A DNA stretch of 64,000 bases from Sphingobacterium sp. FBM7-1 (lineage in GTDB: Bacteria > Bacteroidota > Bacteroidia > Sphingobacteriales > Sphingobacteriaceae): contig NZ_JAJEWJ010000004.1 in NCBI RefSeq assembly GCF_020687765.1, positions 124,001 to 188,000 on the forward strand, written 5' to 3'. The notes beneath the pieces are model-generated. The model ran no database searches. It was given only the letters and a program-made list of their open reading frames with translations, and was not told the origin of the DNA. The translations under genes were made by a program, and so were the position numbers. This document shows, in pieces, positions 1-8,615 of the stretch; position 1 is the stretch's first letter; every line of letters begins with the position of its first letter.

Positions 1-2
1 TT

Positions 3-1034
3 TTTCCTTTCTTTTTGTTTGCGGTAGGAAATGCCATGGCTTTTGTGATGCCGAAGCTTCAAGATGCGGGGCAGGCGGTGTTTTGGCGAAAGGTTTTGAA
101 AAGAACGATTTTGATTTTTGTTATTGGATTGTTTTTAAATTGGTGGCCTTTTGTGCATTGGGTAGGAGATGAGCTACGTTTTCGTGCCTGGGTAGATCCG
201 GATAATGCAGCGCATGGTGTCCGTATCTTCGGGGTTTTGCAGCGCATCGCGGTGTCTTATTTTTTTGCCGCTGTTTTAGTCTATTTCTTTAAGCCTAAAA
301 GCGTAATTTATATTTCTTTTATAGTCCTGCTGGTATATTGGGGGCTTTGTGCTTTTTTAGGTCAAGGCGATCCTTATTCGCTGGAGGGTTGGTTCGGTAC
401 GGCTATCGATAAGCAGGTGCTTGGGGTGGCGCACCTGTATAAGGGGGAAGGGGTGCCGTTTGATCCGGAAGGTCTAATGAGCACGATACCGGCTATCGTG
501 CAGGTCGTGTTTGGTTATTTGGTGGGCCTATTTATCCGACAACAGGGAAAGGTGTCTCCAGATTTTAGGTTTTTATCCGGCTTATTGGTAACGGGCTTTC
601 TCTTAGTGGTATTAGGGTGGATTTGGTCGCTAGGGTTTCCGATTAATAAGAAAATATGGACAAGCTCTTATGTACTTTATACGACCGGCTTGGGTATACT
701 AACCTTAGGCAGCATGATTTGGTTCTTGGAGATACAGGGAATAAAAAATGGCGTAACGAAGTTCTTTGATGTCTTCGGTAAAAATCCACTTTTCATTTTT
801 GTACTCAGTGGTCTATTGCCCCGATTTTTAACCTTGTTTCGTATTCCCGACGGAATGAATACCGAAGGCGACCCTCAATATTTAACCGCACTATCTTGGT
901 TTTATAAATATGTGTGTGCGAAAATTCCCGGGCCGCCAGAACTAGGCTCGTTGGTTTATTCTCTTTGTTTTTTGGCGCTAATGTGGGCGCTCTGTTACGT
1001 GTTAGATAAGAAAAAGGTTTATGTTAAAGTGTAA
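3..1034 (+). CDS. Membrane acyltransferase-like protein (DUF5009/heparan-glucosaminide N-acetyltransferase family), 5' end cut by the window
   Basis: The reading frame is open to the first complete codon of the window, so the true start lies upstream. The visible part is a polytopic inner-membrane protein with about eight to nine hydrophobic helices. Near the new N-terminus it reads FFLFAVGNAMAF, a stretch typical of the NagX/HGSNAT-like family, in which a conserved loop follows the first helices. The motif KNPLFIFVLSG near residue 250 also fits this family. Family members are proposed to acetylate amino sugars or recycle cell-wall sugars across the membrane, but the substrate cannot be read from sequence. 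The gene ends about 75 bases before rpsO, which has its own promoter. Confidence 0.75.
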   Translation, partial: FPFFLFAVGNAMAFVMPKLQDAGQAVFWRKVLKRTILIFVIGLFLNWWPFVHWVGDELRFRAWVDPDNAAHGVRIFGVLQRIAVSYFFAAVLVYFFKPKSVIYISFIVLLVYWGLCAFLGQGDPYSLEGWFGTAIDKQVLGVAHLYKGEGVPFDPEGLMSTIPAIVQVVFGYLVGLFIRQQGKVSPDFRFLSGLLVTGFLLVVLGWIWSLGFPINKKIWTSSYVLYTTGLGILTLGSMIWFLEIQGIKNGVTKFFDVFGKNPLFIFVLSGLLPRFLTLFRIPDGMNTEGDPQYLTALSWFYKYVCAKIPGPPELGSLVYSLCFLALMWALCYVLDKKKVYVKV

Positions 1035-1063
1035 AGCAGTGCGCGTTTTCATTTTTTAATTTC

Positions 1064-1071
1064 TATCTTTG
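1064..1071 (+). promoter_or_regulatory. Promoter -7 element of rpsO
   Basis: The octamer TATCTTTG matches the Bacteroidota -7 consensus TAnnTTTG and lies 40 bases before the rpsO ATG. No clear -33 TTG partner is visible at the expected distance. Confidence 0.6.
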
Positions 1072-1111
1072 TGCTCAATTAATTTTTTTAACGCTTTAAT
1101 ATTATTCAAGA

Positions 1112-1393
1112 ATGTATTTAAGTAAAGAATACAAAGCTGATATCTTCGCTGAATTTGCAGGAGCAGCAACAAACACCGGTTCTACAGAAGGACAGGTAGC
1201 TTTATTCACTAAAAGAATTGCTCACTTAACGGAGCATTTGAAAAAAAACAGAAAAGATTTTAACACACAGCGTTCGCTACAATTATTGGTAGGTAAACGC
1301 CGTTCATTATTAGCTTATCTGCACAAAAAAGATATCGAGCGTTACCGTGCTATTATCAAAGCATTAGGTTTGCGTGATATCATTAAAAAATAA
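1112..1393 (+). CDS. rpsO: 30S ribosomal protein S15
   Basis: This 93-residue protein is the primary 16S rRNA-binding protein of the central domain of the small subunit. The family signature appears in order: GSTEGQVALFT near residue 23, HLTEHLK near 38, and a basic segment with RRSLLAYL near 64, ending in LGLRD. Length is close to the usual 89-90 residues. The gene is monocistronic: it has its own promoter and ends in a strong hairpin. In many bacteria rpsO is followed by pnp, and here it is too, but the two are separated by a 480-base gap holding a terminator, a repeat element and a separate pnp promoter. Confidence 0.98.
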   Translation: MYLSKEYKADIFAEFAGAATNTGSTEGQVALFTKRIAHLTEHLKKNRKDFNTQRSLQLLVGKRRSLLAYLHKKDIERYRAIIKALGLRDIIKK

Positions 1394-1412
1394 GCTTTTA
1401 GTTGATCAACAA

Positions 1413-1447
1413 GAAAAGGCCATTTGCGAAGAGTAAATGGCCTTTTC
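1413..1447 (+). terminator. Terminator hairpin after rpsO
   Basis: A perfect 13-bp stem (1413-1425 with 1435-1447) around a 9-base loop starts 20 bases after the rpsO stop. The T-run is part of the 3' arm, so it could work in both directions. Confidence 0.85.
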
Positions 1448-1467
1448 TCGTTAATATCATATTTTAT

Positions 1468-1767
1468 GTCGCTCAAGCCGCGACGGGGCTTTCCCACTTT
1501 TGACCGCAAAAGTGGAGCAAAACTCGTCGCTTCGGATGTTTGACAGGGAGGGATTGTACTAAGGATGGACTTCTACAATTGTCAAACATCCGGATGCGAC
1601 CTAAAAAAGTTAAGGGTGAGACAATACAATTGCATGATCCCCTCTCTAACACGAAAATGTCGCATCCAGATTTTTGAGGTCTGTAGAAATTTATTCTTAG
1701 TACTACCCATTATCTCAAATATCTGAAGCGACGACGTTTTTGCTTCTTTTTCAGGGGGAAAAAGAAG
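1468..1767. repeat. Hairpin-rich intergenic repeat, rpsO-pnp copy (modules A to D)
   Basis: This 300-base segment holds a series of inverted repeats. 1468-1484 is a small GTCGC...GCGAC hairpin. 1494-1502 pairs with 1507-1515 (CCACTTTTG arms, module A). 1523-1600 is bounded by GTCGC and GCGAC and contains GGATGTTTGACA pairing with TGTCAAACATCC (module B). 1659-1732 is again bounded by GTCGC and GCGAC, with pairing around TTTTGAG and CTCAAAT (module C). 1743-1752 pairs with 1758-1767 (module D). The same order of modules, with similar sequence, occurs at 35276-35902 downstream of mutS, so this is a dispersed family and not random sequence. No protein-coding potential is apparent. Confidence 0.8.
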
Positions 1768-1781
1768 ACAAAAAAAAGTAT

Positions 1782-1789
1782 TACATTTG
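1782..1789 (+). promoter_or_regulatory. Promoter -7 element of pnp
   Basis: TACATTTG matches TAnnTTTG and lies 82 bases before the pnp ATG, directly after the last hairpin of the intergenic repeat. The leader it would produce contains two mini-ORFs. Confidence 0.6.
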
Positions 1790-1816
1790 TAAGAATTTTA
1801 AAGGTCTATAAATAAG

Positions 1817-1846
1817 ATGGTATACGAAAGAATAATAAAAAGATGA
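1817..1846 (+). CDS. Upstream mini-ORF 1 of pnp (9 codons)
   Basis: ATG followed by eight sense codons and TGA encodes MVYERIIKR. Its stop overlaps the ATG of the next mini-ORF in an ATGA arrangement at 1843-1846. It lies within the predicted pnp leader. Whether it is translated cannot be told from sequence; the evidence is its place in a chain of coupled starts and stops. Confidence 0.35.
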   Translation: MVYERIIKR

Positions 1847-1875
1847 ACCCGTATACCGAAATGAATTACGAATGA
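1843..1875 (+). CDS. Upstream mini-ORF 2 of pnp (10 codons)
   Basis: This ORF encodes [10 protein letters not shown]. Its TGA overlaps the pnp ATG in an ATGA arrangement at 1872-1875, so ribosomes ending here could restart directly on pnp. It contains GTATACCGAAA, nearly a direct repeat of GTATACGAAA in mini-ORF 1. Confidence 0.35.
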   Translation: MNPYTEMNYE

Positions 1876-4058
1876 GTTATAACGAAAAGAAAGTTTCGAT
1901 CGACTTGGGCAATGGATTAGCTCCGATCGAGTTGTCTACTGGTAAGCTGGCTAAACAAGCTGACGGATCTGTAGTGTTAAAGCAGGGAGATACGATGTTG
2001 TTGGCAACAGTTGTCTCGGCAAAAGAACCAAAAGACGGAGTGGATTTCCTTCCGCTATCTGTTGATTATCAAGAAAAATATGCAGCGACAGGTCGTATTC
2101 CTGGCGGATTTCTGCGTCGGGAAGCTAGATTGTCCGACTATGAAGTGTTAATCTCTCGCTTAGTGGATCGTGCCTTGCGTCCGTTATTTCCAGATACCTA
2201 TCACGCGGATACTCAAGTGGCGATTTCTTTAATCTCTGCTGATAAAGATATTATGCCTGATGCCTTGGCCGGTTTGGCGGCGTCGGCAGCGATTGCCGTT
2301 TCGGATATCCCTTTCAATGGACCTATTTCAGAGGTTCGTGTAGCTAAGATTGACGGACAGTTGGTAATCAATCCCACCTTGTCGGGATTACAAAATGCTA
2401 CATTAGAGTATATCGTAGCGGGTTCTGCACAAGACATTGTTATGGTGGAAGGAGAATCTAAAGAAGTTTCCGAAGCAGAATTGGTAGAAGCTATAGCATT
2501 CGCACACGAGGCTATTAAAAAACAAGTTGCAGCGCAGATCGAGCTAGCGAACTTGGTAGGTGCAACGACAAAGCGTGACGCTAATCACGAGCCTTCAAAT
2601 CTAGACTTGCGTGCTGCGGTGTTCGCAGCTACCTATGACAAGGTATATGCTATTGCCAAATCGGGCTCTACGAAACATGAGCGTACGGAGCAATTTTCGG
2701 CAATAGGCGAGCAGTTTTTTGCAACATTGGGAGAGGAAATCGATGAAGAAACTGCGTTTTTAGCAAAAAAATATTATCATGACGTTCAATACGATGCAGT
2801 CCGTAATTTAGTGTTGGACGAAGGTATTCGTTTGGATGGTCGTGATGTGCGCACCGTTCGACCAATATGGTCTGAGGTGGATTACTTGCCAGCAGCACAT
2901 GGGTCGGCTGTTTTCACGCGTGGAGAGACACAGTCGTTAACATCAGTTACGCTTGGAGCAAAAGATGATGAGCAAATGATCGATGGTGCATTCATTCATG
3001 GGTATAATAAGTTTATTTTACATTATAATTTCCCGGCTTTTTCTACAGGTGAGGTGCGTCCTAACCGTGGTCCAGGTCGTCGGGAGGTAGGGCATGGTAA
3101 CTTGGCGATGCGTTCGTTGAAGCAAGTGCTTCCTGCTGATAACGAAAATCCTTATACAATCCGTGTAGTATCTGATATTTTAGAATCCAATGGATCTTCT
3201 TCGATGGCTACGGTTTGTGCAGGTACGCTGGCATTGATGGATGCTGGTGTGAAGCTGAAAGCGCCAGTTTCGGGGATTGCTATGGGGCTTATTACAGATG
3301 AAAAAACAGGAAAATATGCTATTCTTTCGGATATCTTAGGAGACGAAGATCATTTAGGTGATATGGATTTTAAGGTAACCGGTACGGAAAAAGGTATTGT
3401 GGCTTGTCAGATGGATTTAAAAATCAACGGTCTGAAATGGGAGGTGTTGACACAAGCGTTAGATCAAGCAAAAGAAGCGCGTTTACACATCTTGGGCGAA
3501 ATGCAGAAAACGCTTGCTGTACCGCGTGAAGATTATAAACCACATGCGCCTCGTATCGTTTCTTTCAGTATCGATAAAGAATTTATTGGTGCGATTATCG
3601 GGCCTGGTGGGAAGATTATTCAGGAAATGCAACGCGAGACAGAAACTACAATCTCTATCGAAGAGGTTGATGGAAAAGGTATCGTGCAGGTATTTGCGGA
3701 AAATAAAGCCGCTATTGATGCTGCAGTTTCTCGTATTAAAGCGATTGTAGCGAAGCCAGAAGTAGGTGAGATCTACGAGGGGAAAGTGAAGTCGATTATG
3801 CCTTTTGGTGCGTTTGTAGAAATTATGCCAGGTAAAGATGGTCTATTGCACATTTCTGAAATAGAATGGAGACGCTTGGAAACGATGGATGGCGTGTTGA
3901 AGGAAGGTGATATCGTTAAAGTGAAACTATTAGATATCGACAAGCAAGGTAAGTTGAAACTATCACGTAAAGTTTTATTGCCTCGCCCGCCGCGCGAAGA
4001 CAAACCTAAGCAAGAGCAAAAAGGTGACGCTCCAGCGAAGGACGAATCTCAAGGATAG
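1872..4058 (+). CDS. pnp: Polyribonucleotide nucleotidyltransferase (PNPase)
   Basis: This 728-residue 3'-to-5' phosphorolytic exoribonuclease has the full family architecture. First RNase PH domain: about residues 10-230, with [11 protein letters not shown] and the GFLRREAR stretch. Alpha-helical linker, then second RNase PH domain: about 310-545, with [14 protein letters not shown] and [16 protein letters not shown] domain: about 560-615, with the IIGPGGK loop. S1 domain: about 625-695, with [18 protein letters not shown] charged tail follows. It degrades mRNA and acts in RNA turnover as a trimer, often with the degradosome. The start at 1872 fits family length and overlaps the stop of a mini-ORF. 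A strong terminator follows the gene. Confidence 0.98.
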   Translation: MSYNEKKVSIDLGNGLAPIELSTGKLAKQADGSVVLKQGDTMLLATVVSAKEPKDGVDFLPLSVDYQEKYAATGRIPGGFLRREARLSDYEVLISRLVDRALRPLFPDTYHADTQVAISLISADKDIMPDALAGLAASAAIAVSDIPFNGPISEVRVAKIDGQLVINPTLSGLQNATLEYIVAGSAQDIVMVEGESKEVSEAELVEAIAFAHEAIKKQVAAQIELANLVGATTKRDANHEPSNLDLRAAVFAATYDKVYAIAKSGSTKHERTEQFSAIGEQFFATLGEEIDEETAFLAKKYYHDVQYDAVRNLVLDEGIRLDGRDVRTVRPIWSEVDYLPAAHGSAVFTRGETQSLTSVTLGAKDDEQMIDGAFIHGYNKFILHYNFPAFSTGEVRPNRGPGRREVGHGNLAMRSLKQVLPADNENPYTIRVVSDILESNGSSSMATVCAGTLALMDAGVKLKAPVSGIAMGLITDEKTGKYAILSDILGDEDHLGDMDFKVTGTEKGIVACQMDLKINGLKWEVLTQALDQAKEARLHILGEMQKTLAVPREDYKPHAPRIVSFSIDKEFIGAIIGPGGKIIQEMQRETETTISIEEVDGKGIVQVFAENKAAIDAAVSRIKAIVAKPEVGEIYEGKVKSIMPFGAFVEIMPGKDGLLHISEIEWRRLETMDGVLKEGDIVKVKLLDIDKQGKLKLSRKVLLPRPPREDKPKQEQKGDAPAKDESQG

Positions 4059-4074
4059 ACTTGTAGTTGATTAT

Positions 4075-4108
4075 AAAAAGCCTGCTTTGTGAAAAAAGCA
4101 GGCTTTTT
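4075..4108 (+). terminator. Terminator hairpin after pnp
   Basis: A perfect 14-bp stem (4075-4088 with 4095-4108), a 6-base loop and a run of six T residues form a textbook intrinsic terminator 16 bases after the pnp stop. Confidence 0.92.
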
Positions 4109-4142
4109 TATGGAATAAACTTCTTTACAACATCATTGAGAT

Positions 4143-5081
4143 ATGAGAAGATATGTGTTACCCGTGTTTTTAATTATATTGCTCATGGAGACATCATGGA
4201 TATGTAAAGCGCAGGATTTTAAATCCCTCTATGTCGATTTACTCAAAAAAGAGTTGCGGGTACTGCCTTATAAGGATTTTACGCTTTCGTATACCTTGTC
4301 ATACGACTCTTTACAAAAGCGGTATATTTTTCAAGCTCCTCAGCTGTATATGGATTCTGTTGCCAATGTCAGGCTCTTACGTAAGATGAATGAATTGCCT
4401 AGAGCGACAACGACATCGTACGGAGGGACTATTAATTTTGATAATTATACTGACCATATTTTTATAAGTTCCGAGGCCGAAGGTGCAGACAAAATATTTG
4501 TTACTATGGAGGTATTGACGGAGCCGAGAGGTGGTATAAAACGTTTTATACAAAGGTGGGGGGACTATTTAGATTCTTTAAAAACCATCGGCGAATTTGA
4601 TGAGACAGGTGTACCATCTGAAAGTTATGTTTCTCTGCATGTCAACGTGGATGGTTCGTTGGTTTCTCGGGATACTTCAAAAATCGGGATATTACTTCGG
4701 CAGTTTATTCAAAAGGAACCGCCTTGGACGCCCGGGATTATGAGCGGACAACCCGTCTTACAATTGGTAGAAATGCAGGTGCCCTCATCGAAGTGGAATT
4801 ATGGCGCTTTAAATTATAGACGGTATAGTGGGCTTGAAAAGCGTATATATATCCGGGGTAGAGAAACTATTGTTTGTTATAGCGCGGTGATACCTAAACT
4901 AAATGGGGTGCGAACACTGTTGTCAGCTGTGTATGATCAAGGTAGCTATGTCGCGCCCGTTTTTCATAAAGGGCCGCTAGACGAGTTGCAGGAATTGTGG
5001 GAATTTTTGGATAAAGGACAAGTAAAAGCAACATACCGTCCCTATGCTCATCGAATATATTTTTATACGTTGGAAAAATAA
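4143..5081 (+). CDS. Secreted protein of unknown function with a possible TonB-C-like segment
   Basis: The 312-residue product begins with a signal peptide of about 24 residues ending in CKAQ, so it is probably periplasmic or outer-membrane facing. I do not recognise a named family over its full length. Residues about 165-215 run through an alternating pattern (VNVDGSLVS, then PPWTPGIMSGQPV, then LVEMQVP) that resembles the C-terminal domain of TonB-like proteins, where a similar PxWxPG...GxPV pattern occurs. That is a weak pattern match. The gene stands alone between two hairpins and has no visible TAnnTTTG promoter. Confidence 0.6.
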   Translation: MRRYVLPVFLIILLMETSWICKAQDFKSLYVDLLKKELRVLPYKDFTLSYTLSYDSLQKRYIFQAPQLYMDSVANVRLLRKMNELPRATTTSYGGTINFDNYTDHIFISSEAEGADKIFVTMEVLTEPRGGIKRFIQRWGDYLDSLKTIGEFDETGVPSESYVSLHVNVDGSLVSRDTSKIGILLRQFIQKEPPWTPGIMSGQPVLQLVEMQVPSSKWNYGALNYRRYSGLEKRIYIRGRETIVCYSAVIPKLNGVRTLLSAVYDQGSYVAPVFHKGPLDELQELWEFLDKGQVKATYRPYAHRIYFYTLEK

Positions 5082-5084
5082 CAG

Positions 5085-5109
5085 AATGGCTGCCAATTTG
5101 GCGGCCATT
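5085..5109. terminator. Bidirectional terminator between convergent genes
   Basis: A 10-bp stem (5085-5094 with 5100-5109, one G-T pair) lies between the convergent stops at 5081 and 5120. T-runs occur on the + strand side. Confidence 0.7.
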
Positions 5110-5119
5110 TCTTGTTTTG

Positions 5120-5452
5120 TTACAGCATGATAACCGATTTTATCTTCGAGACCTTTTTATAGTAATCAATGACTTCTTCGGCATTGTTTACGAATGTCTC
5201 CACGGTAATGGATGTGTATTTTCCGCCTGACGAAGTTTTGTCGGAGAACTTTGTGCTGCCATGTGTAAATAGCTCTTTTACTTCTTCTTGTGCGTTGGTG
5301 TCTGCTTTGACGATAAATTTAAACGTATACATCAAAGGGAATTTTTCGACGGAATTAAGTTTTTCGCGAAAATTATCGTAGAAATCTGTTGCATTATTAC
5401 TTCCATCATCTGGAAGATCCTGGATGCGGATATCGTTATTAAACTCGCTCAT
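5120..5452 (-). CDS. DUF493 family protein (YbeD-like)
   Basis: This 110-residue cytoplasmic protein has the DUF493 ferredoxin-like pattern: FPLMYTFKFIVKA near residue 38, then SSGGKYTSITVE near 74, and a C-terminal EEVIDYYKKVSKI. The E. coli homologue YbeD lies next to lipoate genes and is proposed to have a regulatory, allosteric-type fold; its biochemical role is unknown. The N-terminal 35 residues are acidic and probably disordered. It is transcribed away from the LacI-type gene starting at 5527. Confidence 0.8.
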   Translation of the reverse strand: MSEFNNDIRIQDLPDDGSNNATDFYDNFREKLNSVEKFPLMYTFKFIVKADTNAQEEVKELFTHGSTKFSDKTSSGGKYTSITVETFVNNAEEVIDYYKKVSKIKSVIML

Positions 5453-5526
5453 TATTTTCTCCTTTATCGCATTATTATCAATAAGTATACCATTACCTGA
5501 CTTTTTTTAGTAGATTGGAATCCATT

Positions 5527-6531
5527 ATGGCAACGAAGAAGCGGATTTCGATTAAAGATATTGCAAAAGCGGCTGGAACTTCTATTACCACGGTATCCTT
5601 CATTTTAAATGGGAAAGCGAAGGAGCGAAGAATTAGTGATGCGGTGAATAAACGGGTATTGGATTACGTTCGCCGGATGGGTTATAAGCCTAGTCAGTTT
5701 GTCAGGAATGGAGCGGCCAACCAGACAAAGGTATTAGCGTTACTCGTTGACGATATACATCATCCGTTCTTTTCTGAGGTGGGGGAACATATGGAGCGAG
5801 TGGCTTCCGAAAGAGGTTATCAAGTTGTGTATAGCAATACAGGGACTAAAACGGAGAAGATCGATCAGCTTGTAAAGCTTTGGATGGATAAAGAAGTGGA
5901 TGGCATTTGTATGGTTCCTTCGGAAGATTTAAGCGAGGCACTTTCGAAGATAAAGAAGCAGCATGTTCCTACGGTTTTCGTCGATAGTTTTATTCCTGAC
6001 GTCAATATTCCTTATGTAGTTTCTGATCATAGAAAAGGGGCGTACGACGCAACGGTACATTTGTTAGCAACGGGGAGTAAGCGCGTAGGGCTAATTTCTT
6101 TATATTCTAATCGGGTGCAAATGCGCGCTCGGCAGGACGGATATATGGATGCAATGGATGAGTCTCAAAAACAATCGTTTATTAGAAAGCTAAATATCGA
6201 GGATCCCGATAATACGATAGGAGAGGAAATTGTAGCGTTTATCGTGGAGAATAAACTGGAAGCTGTATTGTTTGCTGATCATTATTTGGCCATACACGGG
6301 CTGAAAGCTATCAAAGAACAGGCGATAGATATACCCCGGATCGTTGCGTTTGATGACCATGTGTTATTTGCTTTGCATACTCCTGCCATTTCCGTAGTAA
6401 CCCAAGATACGGCACAAATCGCTGGTGCGGTCATGGATATGTTGACCGCAAGAATCGATGGTAAGGTGAGTGAAAACTCCGGGCTGATTGTTCCGTATGT
6501 GTTAATCGCGCGCGAATCCTCTATTTCTTAG
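5527..6531 (+). CDS. LacI/GalR family transcriptional regulator
   Basis: The 334-residue protein has an N-terminal LacI helix-turn-helix ([21 protein letters not shown], residues about 7-27) and hinge, then a periplasmic-binding-protein-like ligand domain (residues about 65-330; the segment [14 protein letters not shown] marks its start). Such proteins repress sugar-use genes until a sugar or sugar phosphate binds. The ATG at 5527 is preferred to an in-frame TTG at 5515 because it gives the usual short tail before the helix-turn-helix. No sugar genes lie next to it, so its targets are elsewhere or unknown. Its 3' end overlaps the convergent msrB by 11 bases. Confidence 0.9.
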   Translation: MATKKRISIKDIAKAAGTSITTVSFILNGKAKERRISDAVNKRVLDYVRRMGYKPSQFVRNGAANQTKVLALLVDDIHHPFFSEVGEHMERVASERGYQVVYSNTGTKTEKIDQLVKLWMDKEVDGICMVPSEDLSEALSKIKKQHVPTVFVDSFIPDVNIPYVVSDHRKGAYDATVHLLATGSKRVGLISLYSNRVQMRARQDGYMDAMDESQKQSFIRKLNIEDPDNTIGEEIVAFIVENKLEAVLFADHYLAIHGLKAIKEQAIDIPRIVAFDDHVLFALHTPAISVVTQDTAQIAGAVMDMLTARIDGKVSENSGLIVPYVLIARESSIS

Positions 6532-7000
6532 CGGGTACGAATTTCATGGACAAGGAATTTACACAGTGTCTGGTGTTTTTAGGGGTGAATCTTTCGCCTT
6601 CGAAAACGTGGCCTAGGTGTGCGTCACAGTTGTTACAGAGGATTTCGACTCGACGTCCGTCTGCATCGAGCACACGTTTAACGGCCCCTGGAATTTCATC
6701 GTCGAAACTTGGCCAGCCACAGTGTGATTCAAATTTGTCGTTGGAACGGTACAAAGGTGTATCACACCTTTTACAGATATAGGTTCCTTCTTCATGATTA
6801 TTGAGCAATTCACCGGTAAAAGGTCGTTCTGTACCTTTATGTACGATGACGTATTCTTCTTCCGACGTGAGTTTATTGTATTTTGTGCTGTCGTTCATAG
6901 TTTTATATGTTGATGTTTGTTTCGTTTGCGATACCGATGCTTGTCCACAAGCTTGCAGTGCAGCTATAAAAATCAATGGGAATATCCGGTAAGCAAACAT
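6521..7000 (-). CDS. msrB: Peptide-methionine (R)-S-oxide reductase, lipoprotein form
   Basis: This 159-residue enzyme reduces methionine-R-sulfoxide in oxidised proteins. The SelR domain spans about residues 40-155: zinc-binding pairs CKRC and CNNC, the GWPSF segment, and the catalytic cysteine in RHCVNS. The N-terminus is a lipoprotein signal with the lipobox LQAC, which places the enzyme in the periplasm or on the outer membrane, where it would repair envelope proteins. A cytoplasmic form starting at an internal Met ([10 protein letters not shown]) is possible but less likely given the clear lipobox. Tail-to-tail overlap with the LacI-type gene. Confidence 0.94.
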   Translation of the reverse strand: MFAYRIFPLIFIAALQACGQASVSQTKQTSTYKTMNDSTKYNKLTSEEEYVIVHKGTERPFTGELLNNHEEGTYICKRCDTPLYRSNDKFESHCGWPSFDDEIPGAVKRVLDADGRRVEILCNNCDAHLGHVFEGERFTPKNTRHCVNSLSMKFVPAKK

Positions 7001-7292
7001 GAAATCTAAGTTCGGGAAGTTTAGTCAGATAATTGTTTGCAATATGTCAAGAATTTGCATTTCCTGAGAGCTTGGAAATCAATTATCGATCTTTTCGATG
7101 TGTTCACATATGTGTTTTAAACGCGATTTTGGCAATTATTTAGAATTGTTTTAAATTGATAATTTGCGTCATTAAATTGTCAGGGATTGCTTAAATAGTT
7201 ATACTTTTGTGCATTGTTTGGAGGGTTTAAACCACTTAGACGAGTGTTTTTAAAAGTTTTATATCATAAATAAATAGTATAAAGTGCTTAAT
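7001..7292. other. Intergenic region between divergent msrB and the respiratory operon
   Basis: About 290 AT-rich bases. Apart from the actA promoter near 7178-7209 I see no hairpin, repeat or ORF with support. Confidence 0.5.
7178..7209 (+). promoter_or_regulatory. Promoter of the act-cox respiratory operon
   Basis: TACTTTTG at 7202-7209 matches the -7 consensus, and TTG at 7178-7180 lies 21 bases before it as a -33 element. The untranslated leader to the actA ATG at 7293 would be about 80 bases. Confidence 0.65.
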
Positions 7293-8576
7293 ATGAGAAA
7301 TATCTCATCCGTTTTGGGAAGACTTGCAAAGTCGGTGTCGGTTGGTCTGATGCTGGTTTTTGCCGTTACAATGGCGCATGCGCAGGATGTTAAAGAAGGG
7401 GAAACCCTTTTCAAATCGAAATGTACGACTTGTCACAGTGTGACGAGGGATATGGTGGGGCCTGCGTTGGCGGGAATGTCGGAGAGACATTCGGAAGAAT
7501 GGTTGGTAGCATGGATCAAGAACTCACAAGCGATGATTGCTTCTGGGGATGAGGTTGCTGTTCAGCTTTTCAATGATTGGAACAAGTTGGTGATGACCTC
7601 TTTTACGGATTTGTCTGATGATCAAATCAAGAGTATTATTGCTTATGTTGATGCGGAAGAAGCTAAGGCTGCAGCTGGTCCGGCTGAGGGTTCGGCTGGA
7701 GGAGCGGCTGGAGCGCAATCAAGTGATGCTAATTTGTTGATGATTCTTGGTTTAGTGGCTATTGTCGTGTTGTCGATTATCGTCATTATCGTCTTGAATC
7801 GTGTGATTCGTACCTTAGAAAAGGTTGTTGCGAATAATCAAGCGGCGATAGCGGCTGCACAGGCTGAGAATCAGGGTTATGAGGAAGGGCGTTTTGGTAA
7901 GTTTGCTCGTGCTTTCGTTCGAAATAAGAAATTGGTTGGCTTTGCTGTGTTGATGTTTGTGGCCTTTTTGGGTGTTTGGGGTTGGAATGCGATGTGGAAT
8001 GTGGGGGTGCATACAGGGTATCAGCCGGTGCAGCCTATTAAGTTTTCGCATCAGATTCACGCGGGAGTTAATCAGATTGAATGTCAATACTGTCATGGTG
8101 GGGCGTATAAATCAAAGAACGCGTCCATTCCTTCGGCTAACGTTTGTATGAACTGTCATAACACCGTTACTGCTGCCGATCAGTATGATGGAGAGACTTC
8201 TCCGGAAATTGCGAAAATTTATAAGGCATTAGATTATGATCCGGCTACAAGAGAGTATGGCGATAATCCAAAGCCTATCGAGTGGGTTAGAATTCATAAT
8301 TTACCGGACTTTGCGTACTTCAATCACTCGCAGCACGTAACGGTTGCAGGTGTGGAATGTCAGACTTGTCACGGGCCGATAGAATCGATGGAAGAAGTTT
8401 ATCAATATTCTCCGTTGACGATGAAGTGGTGTGTGGATTGTCACAAGACCACGGAAGTGAATACGAATAATGAATATTACGATCAGTTGATCGAGGCACA
8501 CGAGAAATTGAAAAAAGGTGAGAAGATGACTGCTGCGATGATCGGTGGTCTGGAGTGTGGTAAGTGTCACTATTAA
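7293..8576 (+). CDS. actA: Alternative complex III subunit ActA, multiheme cytochrome c with a fused monoheme domain
   Basis: The 427-residue protein is a heme-carrying subunit of quinol:electron-acceptor oxidoreductase (alternative complex III). It begins with a signal peptide ending in AHAQ, then a monoheme cytochrome c domain with CTTCH (about residue 48), an Ala/Gly-rich linker, a membrane helix (about residues 150-170), a second helix (about 215-235), and a C-terminal five-heme module with CQYCH, CMNCH, CQTCH, CVDCH and CGKCH. So six CxxCH motifs are present, one more than the five of the Rhodothermus-type ActA; the extra heme is in the N-terminal domain. ATG at 7293 is preferred to GTG at 7284. 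First gene of the operon. Confidence 0.93.
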   Translation: MRNISSVLGRLAKSVSVGLMLVFAVTMAHAQDVKEGETLFKSKCTTCHSVTRDMVGPALAGMSERHSEEWLVAWIKNSQAMIASGDEVAVQLFNDWNKLVMTSFTDLSDDQIKSIIAYVDAEEAKAAAGPAEGSAGGAAGAQSSDANLLMILGLVAIVVLSIIVIIVLNRVIRTLEKVVANNQAAIAAAQAENQGYEEGRFGKFARAFVRNKKLVGFAVLMFVAFLGVWGWNAMWNVGVHTGYQPVQPIKFSHQIHAGVNQIECQYCHGGAYKSKNASIPSANVCMNCHNTVTAADQYDGETSPEIAKIYKALDYDPATREYGDNPKPIEWVRIHNLPDFAYFNHSQHVTVAGVECQTCHGPIESMEEVYQYSPLTMKWCVDCHKTTEVNTNNEYYDQLIEAHEKLKKGEKMTAAMIGGLECGKCHY

Positions 8577-8615
8577 TAAATAATTTAAAAATACGCAATC
8601 TTATATACAGCTTAA

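Noticed and set aside
1468..1767. Riboswitch upstream of pnp
   Set aside because: The same element is found upstream of an unrelated gene (trmN6) and lies before the pnp promoter element, so it is better explained as a dispersed repeat.
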